A stretch of 19,905 nucleotides of DNA from NCBI GenBank assembly GCA_035524495.1, contig DATKOR010000089.1:1-19905 (forward strand). The letters are read 5' to 3'. The DNA is from CAIKZZ01 sp035524495 (GTDB taxonomy: Bacteria > Pseudomonadota > Gammaproteobacteria > Steroidobacterales > Steroidobacteraceae). A program made the position numbers and the translations under genes. Below the pieces are notes generated by a model that was not told the origin of the DNA, ran no database searches, and worked only from the letters and a program-made list of their open reading frames with translations. How positions within the stretch are numbered: position 1 is the first letter of the stretch; every line of letters starts with the position of its first letter. This document shows, piece after piece, positions 1 to 7,232 of this stretch.

Positions 1-618
1 TTCCTGGCGCAGGTTCACCGGCGTGCGCGGATCCGAGAGCGCGATCGTCACGCGGCCGGTGCCGTCGGCGCCGCGGCGAAAATCGATCGACGAGAGCTTG
101 CGGTCGCCGGCGGGAGCGGCGTTCGCGGCGGCCGCGGCGGCCGCGGCGGCGCTCTGCGAGGTCGGGACCGGACTGCCCGAGCGGCCCTGGCCGACGGTGA
201 GGACGATGGTGTTGCCTTCGACGCGCGTGTCATAGGGCACGAGCGCGTCCATGTTGAGCACGAGGCGCGTGCGGCCGCTCGCTTCGCCGGCGACGACGCT
301 GTCGACGCTGCCGGACTTCACGTCGATGCGGCGCTGGGCGAGCGCGAGCGACACGCCCGGCAGGTCGAGCGAAATGCGCGCCGGCTTGTCGATCGTGAAA
401 GTCAGAGGCTGCGGCGCGGGACCGGAGGTGTGCAGCTTCAGCTGCACCTGCTGGCCGGGGAGCGTCGTGACGTCGACCGACTCGAGGCGGTTGGCGACCG
501 CCTGGGCGAGGGCCGCCGGCGACGACACACACGCGAGGGCGAGGGCCAGCGCGGCAAATCCCAGGCGCGCGGCGCGGTGGCGCGGCGCGAGGGTGGCAGG
601 CCCGAGGTTGGCGTTCAT
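1..618 (-). CDS. pilQ: Type IV pilus secretin PilQ, N-terminal part (cut by window edge)
   Basis: The frame is open from an ATG at 618 to the window edge, giving 206 residues and no stop. PilQ is the outer-membrane secretin through which type IV pili extend. Only the N-terminal region is visible. Residues about 1-38 form a signal peptide ending at an Ala-rich cleavage site near ALA-QA. An AMIN-type peptidoglycan-binding domain follows (about 40-140), with the typical pattern of a short strand, an L-x-L-H-x-S-G segment, and an I-x-L-D-L-P-G-V segment. After an Ala-rich linker a second AMIN-like repeat begins (from about 166, LSSIDFRRG) and runs off the edge. The secretin domain is not in view. 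The gene is last in pilMNOPQ, 21 nt after pilP, with a GGGAG ribosome site upstream. The identity rests on AMIN content plus operon position and is strong. Confidence 0.93.
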   Translation of the reverse strand, partial: MNANLGPATLAPRHRAARLGFAALALALACVSSPAALAQAVANRLESVDVTTLPGQQVQLKLHTSGPAPQPLTFTIDKPARISLDLPGVSLALAQRRIDVKSGSVDSVVAGEASGRTRLVLNMDALVPYDTRVEGNTIVLTVGQGRSGSPVPTSQSAAAAAAAAANAAPAGDRKLSSIDFRRGADGTGRVTIALSDPRTPVNLRQE

Positions 619-639
619 TCCCACTACTCCCGGTAACAA

Positions 640-1164
640 TCAGTTGTTCGCAAGCGCGATCGCGGCGGGGCGTTCCATGTAGCCGCCCAGGCCGTCGGGC
701 ACGATCTCGACGACGGTGATCTTCGAATCGAGGATGTTCTGCACCCGGCCGTCGTTCTGGCCGACGTAGTTGCCGGGTAGCACCTTGTGAATCAGGCCGT
801 CCTTGGTCTGGACGAGGCCGTAGGTCTTGCCGCCCTGGCGCAGCGTCCCGACCATCTTCAGCGTATCGAGCGAGAAACCCTCGAGGAACTCGCGATTGCG
901 GTGCGCGTCCGGGCGCACGCCGCCGGCGCCGGGCGCCACCACCGGCACGCTCGGCTGGAACGGCGAGCGCAGGCCCGCCGGGTCGTAGACGAACGATTCG
1001 TAGGGCTTGATCTCGGGCAGCGGCTCGATGCGGCTGCCGGGCCGGGCCTTCTTTTCCTGGAGCTCGCGCTTGAGGTCGGCCGTGCCGCCGCCGCAGGCAG
1101 CGAGCGATGCGCCGAGCACGGTCGCGAGGGAAACGGTCAGGATCGTGTTCGCGATGCGTTTCAT
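640..1164 (-). CDS. pilP: Type IV pilus inner-membrane lipoprotein PilP
   Basis: This 174-residue lipoprotein links the inner-membrane PilN/PilO pair to the PilQ secretin. A lipoprotein signal peptide ends in the lipobox L21-A22-A23-C24, so Cys24 should be lipidated. A flexible, charged and proline-rich stretch follows, containing the family-typical P-x-P-E-x-x-P-Y-E-x-F-x-Y and L-R-S-P-F segments. The C-terminal HR/beta-sandwich domain (about 88-165) includes F-L-E-x-F-x-L-D-x-L-x-M-V-G and K-V-x-x-G-x-Y-x-G. A much longer frame runs upstream to 1872, but only the ATG at 1164 gives a PilP N-terminus, and this ATG overlaps the pilO stop by one base (TGATG). Length and domain order match the family. 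Confidence 0.95.
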   Translation of the reverse strand: MKRIANTILTVSLATVLGASLAACGGGTADLKRELQEKKARPGSRIEPLPEIKPYESFVYDPAGLRSPFQPSVPVVAPGAGGVRPDAHRNREFLEGFSLDTLKMVGTLRQGGKTYGLVQTKDGLIHKVLPGNYVGQNDGRVQNILDSKITVVEIVPDGLGGYMERPAAIALANN

Positions 1165-1820
1165 CAACCGCCCCCTCCGGTCTTCGCGCCCGGCTTCGCC
1201 TTGCTCTTGTCGACCGTCGCGAGTTCGTTGTCGTCGAGGTAGCGGTAGGTCTTGGCGGTGACGTCGAGCGTCAGGCGGTCCGGGGACGCGTCCTTGCCTT
1301 CGGGGCCGATCTGGATGTCGTGCAGCGTCACGATGCGCGGCAGCGCGGCAATGCCGCTGACGAAGCTGCCGAACTGGTGGTACGAGCCCGTCAGGCGGAT
1401 CCGGATCGGCAGCTCCGCGTAGAAGTCGCGGCGCACCTCGGCGGCCGGCTGGAACAGCTTTTCCTGCAGGCCCGCGGCGAGGCCGGTCTGCGAGATGTCG
1501 ACGAGCAGGCTCGGCACCTCGGTGCGGCCGGGCAGTTGCCTGAGCATCGCGCCGAAGGAGCGCTCCATCTCCTTCAGCTGCGCCTTGTAGGCCTCGAAGT
1601 TCGCGGCCTTGCGCTGGCGCTCGTCGAAGGTGCGCAGCAGGTCCTGCTCCTCGCGCTGCGCGCGCTCGAGCTCCGGCGCCTGGTTCTGGATCGGCACGAA
1701 GTAGATGAACACCGCCGTCAGCACCAGGAACAGCGCCAGGATCGCGAGCGCGCGGAACAGCAGCGGCCAGCGGCCCGGGTCCTTGGGGTCGAGTGTCTTC
1801 AGTTCTTCGAGGAAGTTCAT
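1164..1820 (-). CDS. pilO: Type IV pilus alignment protein PilO
   Basis: This 218-residue bitopic inner-membrane protein pairs with PilN to build the periplasmic alignment ring of the type IV pilus machine. It has a short cytoplasmic N-terminus (1-18), one transmembrane helix (about 20-43), a coiled-coil region rich in E, Q and R (about 48-85), then a ferredoxin-like periplasmic domain. That domain carries the family hallmarks G-x-F-V-S-G-I-A-A-L-P-R-I-V-T-L-H-D-I. The C-terminal end is low-complexity (K/G-rich). The start overlaps the end of pilN by 4 nt (1817-1820) and the stop overlaps the pilP start by 1 nt, so translation of the operon is probably coupled. Confidence 0.95.
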   Translation of the reverse strand: MNFLEELKTLDPKDPGRWPLLFRALAILALFLVLTAVFIYFVPIQNQAPELERAQREEQDLLRTFDERQRKAANFEAYKAQLKEMERSFGAMLRQLPGRTEVPSLLVDISQTGLAAGLQEKLFQPAAEVRRDFYAELPIRIRLTGSYHQFGSFVSGIAALPRIVTLHDIQIGPEGKDASPDRLTLDVTAKTYRYLDDNELATVDKSKAKPGAKTGGGG

Positions 1821-2422
1821 TGTCCGGACGCTCCGGCAGGCCGTACGGGCTTGCGCCCGGGCTTGCGCTCATCCTCGGCAGGCTCGACGCTCTTTTGCGT
1901 CGCGAACAGCGTGAACTCGGAGCCCGCGCCGCCGCTCTTCAGCGTCTCGACGACCTGCAGCTCCGGGTTCGTCAGCCACGGCGAGGCCTCGATGTTGCGC
2001 ATCAGCGTCGACACGCGCGTCGAGGACTGGGCGATGCCCTTGAGCTCGAGGCGCTTGTCGTTCTGCTTGACCGAGGTCAGGTAGACGCCGTCGGGCAGCG
2101 TGCGCGCCAGCTGGTCGAACACGTGCACGACCTCGGGGCGGCTGCGCTGCAGGCGCGTGATGATGTCCATACGCGCGACCAGGCGCTGCTTCTGGGCCTC
2201 GAGTCCCAGGATCTCGGTGATCTGCTTGTCGAGCTCGGCGATCTCCTTGTTCAGGAGCGCGTTGCGCTCCTTCTGGCGGTCGATCGCCCAGTTGTAGCCC
2301 CAGCTCGTCAGCAGCATCGCCGCGGCCGCGGCGACGACGGCGCCGATCGCCGCGAAGCCGAACTCTCTCTGTCGCCGGGCGCGTTCTTGCTGGCGCCACG
2401 GCAGTAGGTTAATACGCGGCAT
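1817..2422 (-). CDS. pilN: Type IV pilus assembly protein PilN
   Basis: This 201-residue bitopic protein is the partner of PilO and is anchored to cytoplasmic PilM. The conserved N-terminal INLLPWR segment (residues 4-10) is the peptide known to insert into PilM in this family. A transmembrane helix covers about 21-46. A periplasmic coiled-coil follows (about 48-85, with repeated K/E/L/I heptad-like spacing), then a ferredoxin-like domain containing L-P-D-G-V-Y-L-T-S-V. The start at 2422 overlaps the pilM stop by one base (TGATG). Nothing is unusual in length or order. Confidence 0.95.
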   Translation of the reverse strand: MPRINLLPWRQQERARRQREFGFAAIGAVVAAAAAMLLTSWGYNWAIDRQKERNALLNKEIAELDKQITEILGLEAQKQRLVARMDIITRLQRSRPEVVHVFDQLARTLPDGVYLTSVKQNDKRLELKGIAQSSTRVSTLMRNIEASPWLTNPELQVVETLKSGGAGSEFTLFATQKSVEPAEDERKPGRKPVRPAGASGQ

Positions 2423-3510
2423 CAGTCGAAGCTCCGCAGCGCGAGGCCACAGGCGATCAGCAGCGCCGTCGCGTCCTTGCCGACGCCCTGCGCCTTCGCC
2501 TTCGAGGACAGTTTCATCTGGCCGAGCGGATCACCGCGCTCGGCGGGAATGCCGACCCGGCTCGCGATCACGTCGGCGACGCCGGGGATGTTCGCGCAGC
2601 CGCCGCAAATCAGGATCTGCTCGGGCTGCTCGCGACCGCCGCCCGAGGCGAGGTAGAACTGCAGGCTGCGGCTGACCTGCTGGGTCATGTCGTCGATGAA
2701 GGGGTCGAGCACCTCGGGCTGGAAGTTCGACGGCAGGCCGCCTTCCTTCTTGGCCCGGCCGGCCTCCTCCATCGACAGGCCGTAGGTGCGCATGATCTCT
2801 TCGGTCAGCTGCTGGCCGCCGAAGGCGAAGTCGCGCGTGTAGATGACGCGCAGGTTCTTGAGCACGCTGAACGTCGTCGTGCTGGCGCCGAAGTCGACGA
2901 CCGCGATCGTGTGCTCGTTGCCTCCGTCGACCATCTGGTGCGTCATCAGGCGGCAGGCGTTCTCGAGTGCGAAGGCCTCGACGTCGACGATGTGCGCCGC
3001 GAGGCCGGCCGCGGCGACCGCCGCCTGGCGCTGCTCGACGTTCTCGGTGCGCGTCGCGACCAGCAGCACGTCCTGCATCTCGGGGTCCTTGTCCGAGGGA
3101 CCCATGACCTCGAAGTCGTAGCTGACTTCTTCCATCGGGAACGGGATGTACTGGTCGGCCTGCAGCTCGACCTGCGACTCGAGGTCGCGCACCGACAGCG
3201 AGCGCGGCATCTGGATCACCTTGGTGATCGCGGCGTCGCCCGAGATCGCGACCGCGACCTCCTTGGCGCGTGCGCCGCTGCGCTTGATCGCGCGCTTGAT
3301 GGCCTCGCCGACCGCGGCCGCATCGACGATGGCCTTCTCGTTGATCGCGCTGTGCGGGGTCGCCTCGGCGGCGTACGCCTCGACGCGATACTGGCCACTC
3401 GCCTGCGACAGCTCGATCAGCTTGATCGAGGAGGTCGTGATGTCGAGCCCGATGAGGGGCCGGTACTTGGCCCCGAAGGAGAACGGCAATTGCGGCAGAG
3501 AAAGCTTCAT
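2422..3510 (-). CDS. pilM: Type IV pilus actin-like ATPase PilM
   Basis: This 362-residue cytoplasmic actin/FtsA-like protein binds ATP and the PilN N-terminal peptide. The nucleotide-binding signatures are visible in order: phosphate-1 GLDITTSS (21-28), phosphate-2 VVDFGAST (204-211) and the adenosine motif ICGGCANIPG (301-310). The frame is open further upstream to a TTG at 3528, but I place the start at the ATG at 3510. There MKLSLPQLPF fits the family N-terminus and an AAGGA sits just upstream. This is the first gene of pilMNOPQ, divergent from mrcA as in many Gammaproteobacteria, with a candidate CRP-type promoter in between. Confidence 0.96.
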   Translation of the reverse strand: MKLSLPQLPFSFGAKYRPLIGLDITTSSIKLIELSQASGQYRVEAYAAEATPHSAINEKAIVDAAAVGEAIKRAIKRSGARAKEVAVAISGDAAITKVIQMPRSLSVRDLESQVELQADQYIPFPMEEVSYDFEVMGPSDKDPEMQDVLLVATRTENVEQRQAAVAAAGLAAHIVDVEAFALENACRLMTHQMVDGGNEHTIAVVDFGASTTTFSVLKNLRVIYTRDFAFGGQQLTEEIMRTYGLSMEEAGRAKKEGGLPSNFQPEVLDPFIDDMTQQVSRSLQFYLASGGGREQPEQILICGGCANIPGVADVIASRVGIPAERGDPLGQMKLSSKAKAQGVGKDATALLIACGLALRSFD

Positions 3511-3513
3511 AAA

Positions 3514-3518
3514 TCCTT
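3514..3518 (-). promoter_or_regulatory. Ribosome binding site of pilM (decides the start)
   Basis: AAGGA on the minus strand, three bases before the ATG at 3510, in a purine-rich run. The rival in-frame TTG at 3528 would place this element inside the coding region and has no such site of its own, so the ATG is preferred. The spacing is short but workable. Confidence 0.6.
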
Positions 3519-3576
3519 TTTCTTTCAAGACGTTAAATAGTCTTGCCGCCGATCCGCTTTAGGAATTCCGAGCAAC

Positions 3577-3582
3577 TTTATA
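3577..3582 (-). promoter_or_regulatory. Candidate -10 element of the pilMNOPQ promoter
   Basis: TATAAA read on the minus strand, in the only AT-rich part of the divergent region. No good -35 hexamer lies 16-18 bases upstream; the place is instead occupied by the CRP-like palindrome. The predicted start point is near 3570, giving a leader of about 60 nt to pilM. Lack of a -35 with an abutting activator site is typical of a class II activated promoter. This was read by eye and not tested. Confidence 0.5.
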
Positions 3583-3603
3583 GCAACAAACTGTTAAATG
3601 GAA

Positions 3604-3619
3604 CGTGAGCATAATCACG
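3604..3619. promoter_or_regulatory. CRP/Vfr/Clp-type operator upstream of pilM
   Basis: The palindrome is CGTGA, then GCATAA, then TCACG. It matches the GTGA-N6-TCAC core of CRP-family sites perfectly in both half-sites. Flanking bases extend it imperfectly (GAAC on the left, GTTC on the right with one extra base). Its centre at 3611.5 is about 41.5 bp upstream of the start point predicted from the TATAAA at 3582-3577, the classic class II activator position. Vfr in Pseudomonas is known to be needed for twitching motility. The same site lies about 290 bp from the mrcA start and is less likely to act there. Confidence 0.65.
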
Positions 3620-3904
3620 GTTCGTTCCCTCGCTCGACCCCGCTCCGCCCCGGCGAGAACTGGCGCACAGGACCGACGGAATCCGCCCGCAGGCCCTCCG
3701 ATCGGGGGCGCGCCGGATGAGACCGGGAACGAATGACGCGGGATTGCGATCAGCATGGGAGGGCGCGATCGAATGCGCGCCTCGAGACTCCCTGCCGGCA
3801 ACCCCGCTGTCATAGGCCCGGCCGACTCGTCGTCGGCACCGCCGTTAGACCGGAGGCTTTGCGTCCCCACCTTTCGATGGGTTTGCCCTTAAGCGGCGCC
3901 AACT

Positions 3905-6514
3905 ATGCATAATCGCCCCCCCCGAGGCAAATACTTGCGCCGCATTCCGTTGAATCCACGTTATGTCCGCGTCGGCGCGGTCGTCGCGACCCTCGCGCTG
4001 CTCATCTCTGGCGCCGTGCTGCTCGCGGGCTTCGCGACTTACGCCTATCTCGCACCGACGCTGCCCGAGGTCGCGCAGCTTCGCGACGTGCACCTGCAGG
4101 TGCCGCTGCGCATCTACACGCGCGACGGCCGGCTGCTCGCGCAGATCGGCGAGCAGCGCCGCATCCCGGTGCGCTTCGAGGACGTGCCGAAGCCGGTCGT
4201 CAACGCCTTCCTCGCCGCCGAGGACGACCGCTTCTTCTCGCACGGCGGCATCGACACCTTCGGTCTGGTGCGCGCGCTCATCGTGACCGCGGCGACGGGC
4301 GAGGCCCGCCAGGGCGGCAGCACGATCACGATGCAGCTCGCCCGCAACATGTTCCTGACGCCCGAGAAGAAGATGCGGCGCAAGCTGCGCGAGATCTTCC
4401 TCGCGTTTCGCATCGAGAGCGAGTTCTCCAAGCAGGAGATCCTGACGCTCTACCTCAACAAGATCTTCCTCGGCGAGCGCGCCTACGGCGTGGCCGCCGC
4501 GGCCGAGGTCTATTACGGCAAGGACCTGGCGCAGCTCTCGATCGCGGAGATCGCGACGATCGCCGGGCTGCCGAAGGCGCCCTCGACGCTGAACCCGATC
4601 GCGAACCCCGACGGCGCGCGCCAGCGCCGCGCCTACGTGCTCAGGCGCATGCTCGAGAAGGGCTACATCACCCAAGCCGACCACGACAACGCGGTCGCGG
4701 TCCCGATCGAGACCACCGAGCACGGCGCGCGCGTCGAGGTCGACGCGCCGTACGTCGCCGAGATGGTGCGTGGCGAGCTCGCGGATCGCTTCGGCGATGA
4801 GCTCTACAGCGCCGGCTACGAGGTGCGCACCTCGATCGACAGCCGGCTGCAGCGCGCCGCCGACTGGTCGCTGCGCGCGGCGCTGCTCGAGTACGACCGC
4901 CGCCACGGCTGGCGCGGGGCCTCGGGCCACGCACCGCGCCCGCCGGCCGACGCGCGCGAGGCGGCGCAGATGCTCGAGCACTTCACGCCGGTCGGCGGCC
5001 TCGAGCCGGCGGTGATCCAGAGCGTGGCGCCCAAGAGCGCAGTCGCGCTCGCCAAGGACGGCCGGCGCTTCGTGCTGCCGTGGGAGACGGGGCTTGCGTG
5101 GGCGCACCGCGCCGACAAGGGCAACGGCCCGGGCGCCCCGCCGCGCGAGGCGCGCGAGATCCTGAGCGCCGGCGACGTCGTCTACGTGCTGCCCTCGGGC
5201 GGCGGCTTCGCGCTGCTCGCGCAGGTGCCGCTCGTGCAGGGCGCCTTCGTCTCGCTCGATCCGCAGGACGGCGCGATCACCTCGCTGGTCGGCGGCTTCG
5301 ACTTCTACGCGAGCAACTTCAACCGCGTGATCCAGGCGCGCCGCCAGCCGGGCTCGAGCTTCAAGCCCTTCATCTACTCGGGCGCCCTCGAGCACGGCTT
5401 CACGGCGGCGACGGTGATCCTCGACGCGCCGGTCGTCATCGAGGGTGCCGGCGTCGAGGAGATGTGGCGGCCCGAGAACGATGCACGGCGCTTCTACGGG
5501 CCGACGCGGCTCAGGGACGCGCTGGCGCGCTCCCGCAACCTCGTCTCGATCCGGATCCTGCGCGCGCTCGGCGTCGACTACGCGGTCGACTATGCGACCC
5601 GCTTCGGCTTCAGCGCCGAGGAGCTGCCGCACAACCTGACGATGGCGCTCGGCACCGCGCAGCTGACGCCGCTCGAGATGGCGTCGGGCTTCGCGGTGTT
5701 CGCCAACAGCGGCTTTCGCGTGCGCCCGTACCTGATCGAGCGCGTCAGCGACGCGAACGGCACCGTCGTCATGGCCGCGAACCCGGTCGTCGCCTGCCTC
5801 GAGTGCGCGGTGCCGATCGTCCCGCCGCTGCCGCCGCCCGCCGATGCCGCCGGCAAGGGCGCGGACGCCGAGCCCGACAGCGGCCCGAGCCCGGCGGCGG
5901 TGCCGGCCAGCGTCGCGCCCGGCGCCACGACGCTGCACGTCGTGGGCGCGAATGAGGCCGGCACGACGCGTCTCACCGACCTCGGCGACGGCGGAACGGT
6001 GCCGCCGGCCAAGACCATCGCGCCGCGGGTGATCTCGGCCGCGAACGCCTACCTGATGACCGACCTCATGCGCGACGTGATCCGCCGCGGCACCGGGCGC
6101 CGCGCGCTGACGCTCAAGCGCGACGACATCGCCGGCAAGACCGGCACCACCAACGACCGGCGCGACACCTGGTTCTCCGGCTTCAACGCCGACATCGTCG
6201 CGACCGCGTGGGTGGGCTTCGACCAGGAGCGTTCGCTCGGCCCCGGCGAGGAAGGCGGGCACACGGCGCTGCCAATGTGGGTCTACTTCATGGGCGAGGC
6301 GCTCGCCGGGCGACCGGAGCACCGGCTGCCGCAGCCGGAGGGCATCGTCAGCGCGCGGATCTCGGCGAGCACCGGGGAACCGGCGCGCGGCAACGATCCG
6401 GACGCGATGTTCGAGCTGTTCCTCGCCGGCAAGCTTCCCGGCGGCGTCGCCGGCGAGGGCGCCGGCGTGCAGGCCACGAGGCCCGGCGAGAAGGCCGAGG
6501 AATCGATCTTCTGA
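3905..6514 (+). CDS. mrcA: Bifunctional penicillin-binding protein 1A
   Basis: This 869-residue class A PBP (also named PonA) polymerises and cross-links peptidoglycan at the inner membrane. It has a short cytoplasmic N-terminus and one transmembrane helix (about 23-49). The glycosyltransferase domain (about 60-235) carries EDDRFFSHGG with catalytic Glu106, GGSTITMQLARN (137-148) and RKLRE with Glu163. A PBP1A-type OB-like region precedes the transpeptidase domain. Transpeptidase motifs are S484-S-F-K487 (active Ser484), S543-R-N545 and K745-T-G747. An unusual Pro/Ala-rich insert (about 630-705) sits between the SxN and KTG motifs. The ATG at 3905 has no Shine-Dalgarno; an in-frame TTG at 3935 does. 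The gene is divergent from pilM, a common pairing. The function is secure; the start is less so. Confidence 0.96.
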   Translation: MHNRPPRGKYLRRIPLNPRYVRVGAVVATLALLISGAVLLAGFATYAYLAPTLPEVAQLRDVHLQVPLRIYTRDGRLLAQIGEQRRIPVRFEDVPKPVVNAFLAAEDDRFFSHGGIDTFGLVRALIVTAATGEARQGGSTITMQLARNMFLTPEKKMRRKLREIFLAFRIESEFSKQEILTLYLNKIFLGERAYGVAAAAEVYYGKDLAQLSIAEIATIAGLPKAPSTLNPIANPDGARQRRAYVLRRMLEKGYITQADHDNAVAVPIETTEHGARVEVDAPYVAEMVRGELADRFGDELYSAGYEVRTSIDSRLQRAADWSLRAALLEYDRRHGWRGASGHAPRPPADAREAAQMLEHFTPVGGLEPAVIQSVAPKSAVALAKDGRRFVLPWETGLAWAHRADKGNGPGAPPREAREILSAGDVVYVLPSGGGFALLAQVPLVQGAFVSLDPQDGAITSLVGGFDFYASNFNRVIQARRQPGSSFKPFIYSGALEHGFTAATVILDAPVVIEGAGVEEMWRPENDARRFYGPTRLRDALARSRNLVSIRILRALGVDYAVDYATRFGFSAEELPHNLTMALGTAQLTPLEMASGFAVFANSGFRVRPYLIERVSDANGTVVMAANPVVACLECAVPIVPPLPPPADAAGKGADAEPDSGPSPAAVPASVAPGATTLHVVGANEAGTTRLTDLGDGGTVPPAKTIAPRVISAANAYLMTDLMRDVIRRGTGRRALTLKRDDIAGKTGTTNDRRDTWFSGFNADIVATAWVGFDQERSLGPGEEGGHTALPMWVYFMGEALAGRPEHRLPQPEGIVSARISASTGEPARGNDPDAMFELFLAGKLPGGVAGEGAGVQATRPGEKAEESIF
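3916..3923 (+). repeat. Run of eight C residues near the mrcA start
   Basis: A homopolymer of eight cytosines covers codons 4-7 if the ATG at 3905 is used. Such tracts can slip during replication. If translation really starts at TTG 3935, the tract is in the untranslated leader and slippage would be harmless to the frame. Confidence 0.6.
3924..3927 (+). promoter_or_regulatory. mrcA: Possible ribosome site for an alternative mrcA start (TTG 3935)
   Basis: GAGG seven bases before an in-frame TTG at 3935 (codon 11 of the longer form). The resulting protein would still keep a basic cytoplasmic tail before the membrane helix. The ATG at 3905 has only GCGGCGCC upstream, with no Shine-Dalgarno likeness. 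Confidence 0.35.
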
Positions 6515-6544
6515 GACGCACTCGGCGGAGCGCGCCAAGCGCTG

Positions 6545-6553
6545 TGCTAGAGT
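6545..6553 (+). promoter_or_regulatory. Extended -10 promoter candidate for the 216-aa gene
   Basis: TGCTAGAGT fits the extended -10 pattern TGnTAnAnT and lies 28 bases before the ATG at 6582. No -35 hexamer is apparent. It would give the gene its own promoter just after the end of mrcA. Confidence 0.4.
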
Positions 6554-6581
6554 CGGGACGTCACGATCGCCGGAGCCGACC

Positions 6582-7232
6582 ATGACTCGCCCGCGCGCCA
6601 TCCGCGGTGACGACCTGCGCCGCGCACTCGCCCAGGAAGCGGCGCGACTGATGTTCGAGCACGGCGTCGACGACTACGGCTTCGCCAAGCGCAAGGCCGC
6701 CGAGCGGCTCGGCGCGAGCGAATACGCGGTGCTGCCGAAGAACGCCGAGATCGACGCCGCGCTCGCCGAGTATCAGCGCCTGTTCGCCGCCGACACGCAC
6801 GCCGACACGCTCGCGGCGCAGCGCCGTGCCGCGATCGACGCGATGGAGCTGCTGGAGGAGTTCGAGCCCAGGCTTGTCGGGCCGGTCCTGAGCGGCACTG
6901 CGACGCCGCACCAGGAGATCAGCCTGCACGTCTTCTCGGACACGCCGGAGGCCGTCAGCATCAAGCTGCTCGAGGACCGGATCCAGTACCGGGTCGCCGA
7001 GCACCGCGTGAAGATGAACGCCGAGCGCGTGCTCGCGATACCGGCGGTGCAGTTCAGCGTCTACGACTTCCCGGTCGAGGCGCTGGTGTTCCCGCGCGAC
7101 GGCATCCGCCAGTCGCCGCTCTCACCGAGCGACGGGCGGCCGATGCGCCGCGCGACCGTCGAGGAAGTGCGCTCGCTGGTCGCCGACGTCGCGACCGCGG
7201 ACCGCGACGGCGCACTCAGCCGCGCTTGGTGA
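6582..7232 (+). CDS. Uncharacterised 216-aa protein, possibly nucleotidyltransferase-like
   Basis: I recognise the pattern as a conserved proteobacterial hypothetical family but not its function. Residues 10-45 form a helical region with AARLMFEHGVDDYGFAKRKAAERLG, which loosely resembles a helix-turn-helix or cap region. A middle segment (100-120) GPVLSGTATPHQEISLHVF looks like the GS...SDIDL start of a DNA-polymerase-beta-type nucleotidyltransferase, but the metal-binding aspartates would be replaced by Gln-Glu and Ser. A beta-rich region with VYDFPVEALVFPRDG follows, then a basic C-terminal helix. There is no signal peptide or membrane segment, so it is cytoplasmic. GGAG lies six bases before the ATG. 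It is codirectional with mrcA, 67 nt downstream, and its last 17 nt overlap the end of the convergent ECHDC3-like gene. The coding call is firm; the function is open. Confidence 0.85.
   Translation: MTRPRAIRGDDLRRALAQEAARLMFEHGVDDYGFAKRKAAERLGASEYAVLPKNAEIDAALAEYQRLFAADTHADTLAAQRRAAIDAMELLEEFEPRLVGPVLSGTATPHQEISLHVFSDTPEAVSIKLLEDRIQYRVAEHRVKMNAERVLAIPAVQFSVYDFPVEALVFPRDGIRQSPLSPSDGRPMRRATVEEVRSLVADVATADRDGALSRAW

Larger units (their letters stand above)
3511..3904. other. Divergent pilM/mrcA intergenic region
   Basis: 394 bp with no credible gene. The left third (3511-3620) is AT-richer than anything else in the window and holds the pilM leader, its -10 and the CRP-like site. The rest (3620-3900) is GC-rich. 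It has no clear sigma-70 promoter for mrcA except a weak TTGCCC (3883-3888) with CATAAT (3908-3913) at a 19-base spacing, which would start transcription inside the annotated mrcA start. A 103-aa minus-strand frame at 3559-3870 has no recognisable domain and overlaps the regulatory elements, so it is not called. Confidence 0.7.

Noticed and set aside
3621..3733. Nine-base inverted repeat TTCGTTCCC (3621-3629) / GGGAACGAA (3725-3733)
   Set aside because: The arms are about 95 bases apart with no flanking symmetry or transposase; chance is sufficient in a region of this size.
3559..3870. 103-aa minus-strand frame in the pilM/mrcA intergenic region
   Set aside because: No domain, no convincing ribosome site, and it covers the CRP-like site and -10 element.
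6529..6543. Small hairpin AGCGC-GCCAA-GCGCT after mrcA
   Set aside because: Five-base-pair stem with no T run after it and overlapping the candidate promoter; too weak for a terminator.
3845..6601. 918-aa open frame on the minus strand opposite mrcA
   Set aside because: It is the antisense shadow of mrcA in GC-rich DNA: rich in R, A, G, H and V, without domains, while the plus strand carries all PBP1A motifs.
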